Part shown: piece after piece, positions 6,881 through 11,821 of the stretch
How the letters are laid out: every line of letters starts with the position of its first letter
Position numbering within the stretch: the first letter of the stretch is position 1
Assembly: GCA_018830765.1 (NCBI GenBank)
Contig: JAHJRJ010000031.1
Coordinates: 1-11,821 of the forward strand
Direction of reading: 5' to 3'
Source: Bacteroidota bacterium
GTDB taxonomy: Bacteria > Bacteroidota > Ignavibacteria > UBA10030 > BY39
DNA length: 11,821 nucleotides
Made by a program: the position numbers and the translations under genes
The notes under the pieces: generated by a model
What the model saw: the letters and a program-made list of their open reading frames with translations, nothing else
The model's database searches: none
Told to the model about the DNA's origin: nothing

Positions 6881-7450
6881 TTATTTTAGATATCCTTTTT
6901 CTTTGGCGTACTTAAAAAGTTTAGATTGTAGAAGCTTTCTGCCGCGATGGAGTCTTGAGCGTACAGTTCCGATAGGTGTGTCTATGAATTCAGCTATCTC
7001 TTCATAAGTATATCCTTCGATGTCGCAAAGGATTACCACAGTTTTAAAATCTGGAGATAGTGAATCGAGCGCTCTAGTTACGTCGTCATCGAGAAGACCG
7101 CTAAATATTTTTTTTCCTAAATCATCGTTATCGTCGACTGTATCTTTTGCTTTTGTATAAAAATCTTGTATCTCATCGAAATCAATCGTTTCCGGTTCTT
7201 TAGTCTCTTTTCGATAACGGTTAATAAAAGAATTTTTCATTATACGAAACAGCCAAGCACGTATATTAGTTCCCTTTTCATACTTATCCCAAAACCTGTA
7301 CGCCTTCAAGTATGTGTCTTGTAATAAATCGTCGGCGTCGTCGGGGTTGCCTGTTAAACGACGGGCAAAACTATAAAGCGAATCCATGTGTGGAATTGCT
7401 TCATCAAGAAATTCAGTCTCTTTTACAGTTTGTTTTTTTTGGGGGATCAA
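6881..7450 (-). CDS. ECF RNA polymerase sigma factor, SigR/RpoE-like
   Basis: The 189-aa protein has the two-domain ECF layout. Sigma region 2 spans about 22-83 ('NPDDADDLLQDTYLKAYRFW', 'GTNIRAWLFRIMKNSFINRY') and region 4 about 125-178 ('LSPDFKTVVILCDIEGYTYE', 'TPIGTVRSRLHRGRKLL'). 'EGTN.(K/R)AWL(F/Y)RI..N(T/S)FIN.YR' is characteristic of the SigR-type group, whose members pair with zinc-binding anti-sigma factors of the RsrA kind and often respond to thiol oxidation. That agrees with the ZAS gene 36 nt downstream. The start is TTG at 7450 with AAAGGA about 11 nt upstream; the following codons run through CCCCC and an A8 tract, which is slippage-prone and makes the exact N-terminus uncertain. 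The next Met is residue 22. No recognisable ECF-type autoregulatory promoter could be picked out with confidence. Confidence 0.9.
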   Translation of the reverse strand: MIPQKKQTVKETEFLDEAIPHMDSLYSFARRLTGNPDDADDLLQDTYLKAYRFWDKYEKGTNIRAWLFRIMKNSFINRYRKETKEPETIDFDEIQDFYTKAKDTVDDNDDLGKKIFSGLLDDDVTRALDSLSPDFKTVVILCDIEGYTYEEIAEFIDTPIGTVRSRLHRGRKLLQSKLFKYAKEKGYLK

Positions 7451-7479
7451 CTTTTCTATTATCCTTTCTTATGATAACT

Positions 7480-7508
7480 AAAATACGAAATTCATGTTTT
7501 TGGTGCAA
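7480..7508 (-). promoter_or_regulatory. Candidate promoter of the sigma/anti-sigma cluster
   Basis: On the - strand TTGCAC (7508-7503), a 17-nt spacer and TATTTT (7485-7480) would start transcription near 7473, about 23 nt before the TTG start at 7450. This is a weak match to a housekeeping consensus. A perfect TATAAT (7544-7539, - strand) lies further up but lacks a -35 partner at normal spacing. Confidence 0.25.
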
Positions 7509-7516
7509 GGTTAAAA

Positions 7517-7546
7517 TTGGCAAAAGAATAAAAAATTCATTATACT
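7517..7546 (+). promoter_or_regulatory. Candidate promoter of the histidine kinase-macrodomain operon
   Basis: TTGGCA (7517-7522), an 18-nt spacer and TATACT (7541-7546) resemble a sigma-70-type promoter and would give a leader of roughly 45 nt before ATG 7598. The 147-nt gap between the sigma gene and the kinase gene is divergent, so both transcripts must start inside it. Confidence 0.4.
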
Positions 7547-7597
7547 TAAAACAGACAAACGGATTTATCCTTAAAGTTTATCAAATTTAAAGATGGA

Positions 7598-9241
7598 ATG
7601 ATAATGAACAACATAACCGACCTGAAAAATATTTTGAGAAGAAATTCTCTTTTCGCTAACGTGCCTGATTCACACATAGAAGCTGTCGTCAAAAACGTTT
7701 CCGAAAAAACAGTCGACGCTATGCAGTGCATATTTGAAGAAGGGAGCAAAGGCGATGAACTATACTTAATAGCTGAAGGTAAAGTAAAAATATCGAAGAA
7801 GACAAAAAACAATATCGAGAATACATTGAGCGTACTGTATTCTAACGATTTTTTTGGAGAATTAGAACTAATAGATGGACTGAAGCGTTCGGCTACTGCT
7901 ACAGCTCTCGATAAATCTCATTTGGTAATAATTAATCGCGATGTTTTTAACTATCTTTTAAAAACATCCAAGCACTTTGTACAGAATTTACTTAATACTT
8001 TAGCGATACGATTGCGTGTGATCGACGAAACATTCGTCGGAGAGTTCGGCAAATATACTGAATCGATGAACAATAAGATGGAAAAACTTCATCGCTTAGT
8101 TGAAGCGACTAAAGTAGTTAATTCGACTCTCAACATCGATAAGCTACTCTCATTAATTTTGGATAACGCCGTCCAAACCGTGAAGGCAGATAGGGGAACG
8201 CTTTATTTACTCGACGAAAATAAACACGAATTATGGTCGAAAGTGCTGCAAGGTAGCGAGCTTGTCGAAATACGAATTCCAGTAGGACTAGGTATCGCCG
8301 GAAAAGTAGCGGAAACAGGTGAAGTTATAAACATAACGGACGCTTACAAGGACGTTCGCTTCAATCCTGATATTGATAAACTATCGGGTTATCAAACTAA
8401 ATCGATTCTTTGCATGCCGATGAGGAATAAGGATGGAAAGATAGTCGGCGTGCTACAACTTCTTAATAAAGAAAACGGCGCTTTTACAAGTGAAGATGAG
8501 GAATATATTAACGCGTTCTCAATACATGCTACGATAGCTATCGAGAATGCAAAAATGGCACAGGAAATGGTGCAAAGTGAACGCCTATCGACTGTAGGCA
8601 GGATGGCAAGCACTATAATCCACGATATCAAAAATCCGATGTCAAGTATCCGCCTTTACGCACAACTAATGCAAAAGAATTTGGTAGATGAAAAATATTC
8701 TAAGATGGCGGAAGGGATAACAAAGGAGATAGACAGGTTCGTCGCGATGACTCAGGAGATACTCGATTTTTCACGCGGTGTTAGCCAGATGAATTTTGAA
8801 AAAGTAGAAACCGCTAAGTTGATAGAAGAAGTTACTTTCTTTATTGGAAAGAATCTCGAAAAGAAGAACATCGACCTGATAAAAAATATTAATTACGAAG
8901 GTGATATCGTTCTGGATTACGATAAAATGTTTCGGGTTTTTTATAATATTATCGGTAATGCCGCCGATGCTATGCCCGAAGGAGGGTCGCTTACAATACA
9001 AGTTTTTAAAGACGATAATATGATTAACTTTGTATTTAAAGATAGCGGTATCGGTATGACGGAAGAAGTAAAATCAAAAATATTCGAGCCGTTTTTCACA
9101 CACGGTAAAAAGCACGGAACAGGACTCGGCATGGCGATAGTAAAGCGTATCGTCGACGACCACTTCGGGAAAATTGAAATAGAAAGCGAACCGGGTAAAG
9201 GCACAAGCATAATAATTAAATTACCTGCAAATAAAAGCTGA
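7598..9241 (+). CDS. Cytoplasmic sensor histidine kinase with cNMP-binding and GAF domains
   Basis: The 547-aa protein has no membrane helix. Residues about 15-135 are a cyclic-nucleotide-binding (CRP-type) domain; 'FFGELELIDGLKRSATATA' (85-103) is its phosphate-binding cassette, with the Glu88 and Arg97 pair in place. Residues 150-175 are a helical linker. Residues 175-320 are a GAF domain ('DKLLSLILDNAVQTVKADRG', 'GIAGKVAETGEVINI'). Residues 328-395 are the dimerisation/phosphoacceptor helix with His342 in 'STIIHDIKNPMSSI'. Residues 435-545 are the ATPase: N box 'NIIGNAADAMPEGG', G1 'DSGIGM' (482-487), F box 'IFEPFF', and G2 'KHGTGLGMAIVKRI'. Every catalytic motif is intact. No response regulator is present in the window, so it is an orphan kinase here. 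It shares an operon with the macrodomain gene. The start could also be the ATG at 7604. The domain order is secure; the ligands of both sensor domains are not known. Confidence 0.9.
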   Translation: MIMNNITDLKNILRRNSLFANVPDSHIEAVVKNVSEKTVDAMQCIFEEGSKGDELYLIAEGKVKISKKTKNNIENTLSVLYSNDFFGELELIDGLKRSATATALDKSHLVIINRDVFNYLLKTSKHFVQNLLNTLAIRLRVIDETFVGEFGKYTESMNNKMEKLHRLVEATKVVNSTLNIDKLLSLILDNAVQTVKADRGTLYLLDENKHELWSKVLQGSELVEIRIPVGLGIAGKVAETGEVINITDAYKDVRFNPDIDKLSGYQTKSILCMPMRNKDGKIVGVLQLLNKENGAFTSEDEEYINAFSIHATIAIENAKMAQEMVQSERLSTVGRMASTIIHDIKNPMSSIRLYAQLMQKNLVDEKYSKMAEGITKEIDRFVAMTQEILDFSRGVSQMNFEKVETAKLIEEVTFFIGKNLEKKNIDLIKNINYEGDIVLDYDKMFRVFYNIIGNAADAMPEGGSLTIQVFKDDNMINFVFKDSGIGMTEEVKSKIFEPFFTHGKKHGTGLGMAIVKRIVDDHFGKIEIESEPGKGTSIIIKLPANKS

Positions 9242-9249
9242 GGTTTGTT

Positions 9250-9789
9250 ATGAAAGTAAATATCGGTAGTGCGATTTTGGAAATCGTTCAAGGCGATATA
9301 ACCGAACAGAACACTGAAGCAATTGTAAATGCTGCTAACAATTTTTTGTGGATGGGTTCAGGCGTTGCAGGAGCGATAAAGCGAAAAGGCGGCGATGAAA
9401 TCGAACGCGAAGCTATGGCACAAGCACCGGTTGAAATCGGTGCAGCAGTTATCTCATCTGCAGGAAAGTTGAAAGCCAAATATGTAATTCACGCCGCGGC
9501 AATGGGACAAGATTTACACACAGATGCAGAAAAAGTTAAAACCTCAACTTTCAATTCATTGAAATTGGCTGAATCAAAACAGGTCAAGTCGGTGAGTTTT
9601 CCGGCAATAGGAACAGGCGTTGGCGGCTTCTCGATTTTTCAATGCGCGAATATTATGATAAACGAGGCGATAAATTTTCTACAAAACACAAAACACTTAA
9701 AACTTGTCCGGTTTGTTTTGTTCGATACACAAACGTTCGATGCTTTTAATGAAGAGTTAAAACTTCAGTTTTCTACAAAGAGACATTAA
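9250..9789 (+). CDS. Macrodomain (ADP-ribose-binding) protein, AF1521-like
   Basis: The 179-aa protein is a single macrodomain, a fold that binds ADP-ribose and in some members removes ADP-ribose from proteins or nucleic acids. It shows GDIT (15-18), AIVNAAN (24-30), the first loop GSGVAGAI (36-43), 'KYVIHAAAMGQDLHTD' (77-92) and the phosphate loop 'FPAIGTGVGGFSIF' (117-130). MacroD-type hydrolases carry Asp in the first loop (GGGVDGAI); here Ala takes that place, as in the archaeal AF1521 group, so activity would need another mechanism or the protein may only bind. ATG 9250 comes 8 nt after the kinase stop, and the GAGG at 9240-9243 that overlaps this stop serves as ribosome binding site, so translation is probably coupled. 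The partner kinase suggests a signalling or stress role; that is inference. Confidence 0.87.
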   Translation: MKVNIGSAILEIVQGDITEQNTEAIVNAANNFLWMGSGVAGAIKRKGGDEIEREAMAQAPVEIGAAVISSAGKLKAKYVIHAAAMGQDLHTDAEKVKTSTFNSLKLAESKQVKSVSFPAIGTGVGGFSIFQCANIMINEAINFLQNTKHLKLVRFVLFDTQTFDAFNEELKLQFSTKRH

Positions 9790-9805
9790 TTGAGATTTTA
9801 GATTT

Positions 9806-9835
9806 TCAGCCATAAGCTGATGCGTCTTTGACGCA
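9806..9835. repeat. Two adjacent small hairpins after the macrodomain gene
   Basis: TCAGC-CATAA-GCTGA (9806-9820) is followed immediately by TGCGTC-TTT-GACGCA (9821-9835). Neither is followed by a T run, so they are not convincing intrinsic terminators, although they could slow or end transcription or stabilise the 3' end of the operon mRNA. Confidence 0.5.
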
Positions 9836-9877
9836 GAGATTTGAGGTTGGAATTTATTCTTTGTTGGGTCCAATACC

Positions 9878-9969
9878 ACGCCGCTTGCGGCGTCATTCCC
9901 GCGAAAGTGGGAATCCAGAACAATAGACTCCCGCGGGAGTGACAAAATCCCTCGCAGCTTGCTGCGAGG
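9878..9969. repeat. REP-like cluster of GC-rich inverted repeats
   Basis: Four dyads stand in a row in otherwise AT-rich DNA: ACGCCGC-TT-GCGGCGT (9878-9893), ATTCCC-N8-GGGAAT (9895-9914), ACTCCCGCGGGAGT (9927-9940), and CCTCGCAGC-TT-GCTGCGAGG (9950-9969). The second has the exact layout of the dRS3 element described in Neisseria (ATTCCC-N8-GGGAAT) and of the widespread dispersed repeat that yields 'IPAFAGMT' and 'SHFRGND' peptides when mistakenly translated. Both peptides occur here in spurious - strand frames. The cluster probably belongs to a dispersed family in this genome. A single window cannot show copy number. Confidence 0.7.
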
Positions 9970-10021
9970 ATGTTTATTCGGTGGATTTTTAGAACGTTCA
10001 ACGTTTTGAAATAATATTGAT

Positions 10022-10049
10022 TTGACAATTCATGAAACATGCGTATATT
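10022..10049 (+). promoter_or_regulatory. Promoter of the antitoxin-toxin pair
   Basis: TTGACA (10022-10027), a 16-nt spacer and TATATT (10044-10049) make the best sigma-70-type promoter in the window. Transcription would begin near 10056, leaving a leader of about 19 nt with GAAAGG (10061-10066) as ribosome binding site for ATG 10075. Toxin-antitoxin promoters are commonly repressed by their own product, but no clear operator palindrome overlaps this one. Confidence 0.55.
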
Positions 10050-10074
10050 TCGTTAGTATAGAAAGGTTTTGGAT

Positions 10075-10305
10075 ATGAAAAACAGTGTAATACAATCCTC
10101 ACCAGACATATTAAGTGGAATGTCTGTTTTCCGTGGAACAAGAGTCCCAATTAAAAATTTGTTTGATTATCTTGAAAGCGGCGATACAATCGAGAACTTT
10201 CTAAGCGATTTCCCTACCGTTAAACGAGACCAAGTGATTGAAGTTCTCGAAATTGCTGAGCGTGTGTTGATATCAAACGGATCAATTTATGAAAATATTG
10301 CTTGA
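10075..10305 (+). CDS. DUF433-family antitoxin
   Basis: The 76-aa protein matches the DUF433 (VapB-like) family: 'SSPDILSGMSVFRGTRVPI', 'LFDYLESGDTIENFLSDFPT' and 'VKRDQVIEVLEIAERVL'. These proteins carry a small helix-turn-helix domain and normally neutralise a DUF5615 PIN-like toxin encoded directly downstream, which is the arrangement seen here. A TTG at 10069 would add two residues. ATG 10075 is preferred because GAAAGG stands 8 nt before it. The reading frame is full length and looks intact. The toxin gene overlaps its 3' end by 17 nt, which implies translational coupling. Confidence 0.85.
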   Translation: MKNSVIQSSPDILSGMSVFRGTRVPIKNLFDYLESGDTIENFLSDFPTVKRDQVIEVLEIAERVLISNGSIYENIA

Positions 10306-10450
10306 TGAATGTTTGAATTGGCGATTGAATTTGGCAATCGTGGTATTAGAAACTCGCTTAAACAGAATCGAATATATTCGTCCATTGATTCCAACACTAA
10401 TTCGTAAGTTACCTGAAATGGTGCCTGGCGAGGTTTACGAAATTCGTTAA
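10289..10450 (+). pseudogene. DUF5615 PIN-like toxin with internal in-frame deletion
   Basis: The frame starts at ATG 10289, inside the end of the antitoxin gene, and ends at TAA 10448-10450, giving 53 aa. Residues 1-13 ('MKILLDECLNWRL') are the canonical DUF5615 N-terminus, with the first acidic residues. Residues 14-53 ('NLAIVVLETRLNRIEYI', 'LPEMVPGEVYEIR') match the C-terminal strand and helix, usually 'IAVVVLSTNR...L.PGEV..V'. Full members are about 105-115 aa, so about 55 residues are absent, including the central 'TGD(R/K)' segment that supplies PIN-domain active-site acids. The frame is preserved across the joint. TTGAATTGGC (10312-10321) and TTGAATTTGGC (10325-10335) stand at the joint, a hint of deletion between short repeats. 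The product is probably inactive as a nuclease. Confidence 0.7.
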
Positions 10451-11026
10451 CCAGATTTGAAATTAAATACTCTTTACATTTACAAAATATTTTGATTTAT
10501 TACTGATGTAAAATATGATAGTGATTCAATGATAATGGAGTTCGAGATTGGGTATTTAACGGCGGTTTGATTTTTTAAAAATTTAAAATATCACTTAGTG
10601 ACTTGTATATTAATTGCAAACAAAAACCAAAAATTTAAATTGATTATTTTTCCTCATACTTCTCACATTTGTATTATAATTATACACTGCGCTTCAATAA
10701 TCAGGATCGACATAAGTTGGTGACTTTCCTAAAATTCCATATGTCAGTTCGTTGCAGGGGCTTTAGTTTTGGCGAGTAATATGGTTTAATGTGCAAAGTA
10801 ATTATTTATTTTGTTATACCGAAAGCTATTCCAAACTCTGCCTCCCTACATGCAACTCCCAACTGATGACCCATGTCCTCAAAACTCCGCCTCAACTCCA
10901 AACACCGGAAAGAAAGCAAACTGATAGACAGTTTCTACAGTACCGTCGCTCCTATAATTTTTAAAGAAAATATTTTTTGTATTCTGAACGTAAAACATTC
11001 TGCAGAACATTAATCCATTAATCCAT
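10451..11026. other. AT-rich gap with no convincing gene
   Basis: This 576-nt stretch has many stops in all frames. On the - strand about 10757-10698 there is a 19-codon frame reading 'NELTYGILGKSPTYVDPDY' followed by a stop, which has a protein-like composition but no identified family. A further - strand frame around 10910-10815 reads 'CLELRRSFEDMGHQLGVACR' and then 'EAEFGIAFGITK'. Neither has a start with a ribosome binding site. ATTAATCC is tandemly duplicated near 11010-11024, and a short palindrome TTCTGCAGAA lies just before it. The stretch may hold coding relics. Confidence 0.4.
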
Positions 11027-11821
11027 TTATCTATCATTCCATTTTCTTCTTTTCCATGCTTCATACAAAAACACAGCGCTTGCGCTAGCTACGTTCAACG
11101 AATCAACTTCTTCGGTGACCGGAATTTTTATCCTCTCAGGGCAAACTTCCAATACTTGTTCTCCTATTCCGCTCCCCTCACTGCCAAAAACGATACAGAT
11201 ATTTCCTTTCAAGTCGGCGTCGCTAATCGCACGATCATCTGTGTGAACATCTGCGGCAATGCATCGGGTTCCGTGATCGCTCGATAAATTTATTAAAGTA
11301 TTCTTCAAATCGCTAACGTGAATAATAGGTAGCTTGAAAACAGCACCCATCGACATTCTAACAGAACGCCGCAAATAAGGGCTGCTCGAAGTTTCTCCGA
11401 CAATAATTGCTGTAACGCCGAATGCAACACAATTACGGACAATCACTCCCAAATTATCAGAGTTGGTCAAACCGTCAACTGCAACAAGCAAGCGCGGCGG
11501 AGCAGATTCTGCTATCACTGCCTCAATCGTTAGCGACTTAGGTATTTTACCTACAGCCATTATCCCTTGGTGCAACCCGAAGCCGACGATAGTTTCGAGT
11601 AGCTTCTTTTCTCCGACAAAAATTTTTAAATTGTCGGAGACCTCCAGTTTAATCAAATCTTTAATTTCATCGAACCATTTATCGGTCAAGAGTAATGAAA
11701 CAATTTGCAAGTCGCTTCGCAATAATCTTTTTACGACTTTTTCGGTTTCGGCAACAAATATTCCTTGCCGGACGTGTTCAACCGCACGCCGCATTGTCCG
11801 GTAAGGCTGCAGCTCGCAAAC
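11027..11821 (-). CDS. SpoU/TrmH-family RNA 2'-O-methyltransferase, 5' end outside window
   Basis: The protein has the three SPOUT-class motifs that build the knotted S-adenosylmethionine site: 'NLGVIVRNCVAFGV' (114-127 from ATG 11794), with the catalytic Asn and Arg120; 'IVFGSEGSGI' (201-210); and 'IPVTEEVDSLNVASASA' (224-240). Residues 10-85 form the N-terminal substrate-binding region ('GIFVAETEKVVKRLLRS', 'LLETIVGFGLHQGIMA'). It should methylate a ribose 2'-OH in rRNA or tRNA, and the exact target cannot be assigned. ATG 11794 is not the likely start: the frame stays open to the window edge and reads 'CELQPYRTMRRAVEHVRQGI', and 'PYRT(M/L)RR' is a conserved lead-in of this family. The gene therefore continues to the right. 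It ends with TAA at 11029-11027. Confidence 0.88.
   Translation of the reverse strand, partial: VCELQPYRTMRRAVEHVRQGIFVAETEKVVKRLLRSDLQIVSLLLTDKWFDEIKDLIKLEVSDNLKIFVGEKKLLETIVGFGLHQGIMAVGKIPKSLTIEAVIAESAPPRLLVAVDGLTNSDNLGVIVRNCVAFGVTAIIVGETSSSPYLRRSVRMSMGAVFKLPIIHVSDLKNTLINLSSDHGTRCIAADVHTDDRAISDADLKGNICIVFGSEGSGIGEQVLEVCPERIKIPVTEEVDSLNVASASAVFLYEAWKRRKWNDR

Noticed and set aside
9757..10040. Two - strand frames with 'DSHFRGNDAAS' and 'IPTFAGMTPQAAW'
   Set aside because: These peptides are the known by-product of translating the ATTCCCGCGAAAG-GGGAAT repeat, so they are not genes.
10879..11064. - strand frame of 61 codons ('DKWINGLMF...')
   Set aside because: It begins inside the methyltransferase gene, its middle comes from the ATTAATCC tandem repeat, and it has no ribosome binding site or family resemblance.
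1..11821. CRISPR array, tRNA, rRNA or insertion-sequence transposase
   Set aside because: No regularly spaced repeats, no cloverleaf or rRNA-like sequence and no transposase motifs were seen on either strand.

Overview
The window is about 12 kb of AT-rich bacterial DNA, roughly 38-40% GC by eye. The gene families fit the FCB group best (Bacteroidota, Ignavibacteriota or Chlorobiota-like). The signs are a PorV-like outer-membrane barrel remnant fused to a transglutaminase domain, a CHASE2/FecR neighbourhood, a SigR-like ECF sigma factor with a zinc-binding anti-sigma factor, and 'ATTCCCGCGAAAG-GGGAAT' dyad repeats. Placement is by protein style only and is tentative. The standard genetic code holds in the intact genes, and TTG or GTG starts are common.

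Layout. (1) 1-3536, + strand: a damaged locus. A gene for a CHASE2 sensor, three membrane helices and a sigma-54-type AAA+ domain is interrupted by two in-frame stops. Its 3' end runs into the tail of a PorV-like beta-barrel, which is joined through a one-base frame break to a transglutaminase-like protein. A secreted FecR-domain protein follows. (2) 7450-3546, - strand: a collinear cluster of an ECF sigma factor, a membrane anti-sigma factor fused to a TlpA/ResA-type thioredoxin domain, thiamine-monophosphate kinase (thiL), a 36-codon stump of a histidine phosphatase, and a calcineurin-like phosphoesterase. (3) 7598-9789, + strand: a soluble cNMP-GAF-histidine kinase followed 8 nt later by a macrodomain protein. 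(4) 9790-10070: a cluster of REP-like hairpins. (5) 10022-10450, + strand: a DUF433 antitoxin with a good promoter, overlapping a DUF5615-type toxin gene that has lost its middle. (6) 10451-11026: AT-rich DNA without a convincing gene. (7) 11027-11821, - strand: a SpoU/TrmH-family RNA methyltransferase that enters from beyond the right edge.

The most interesting intact system is the sigma/anti-sigma pair. The anti-sigma has a cytoplasmic Cys/His zinc-binding motif, one membrane helix, an RskA/COG5662-like extracytoplasmic domain with extra Cys and His residues, and a C-terminal WCGPC thioredoxin domain. It looks like a one-protein device that could couple envelope thiol or metal state to a SigR-like sigma factor. 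The second theme is decay: at least four independent gene breaks (nonsense codons, a junction, a frameshift and two truncations) lie in this short window. Either the genome is eroding here or the assembly consensus is poor in places.
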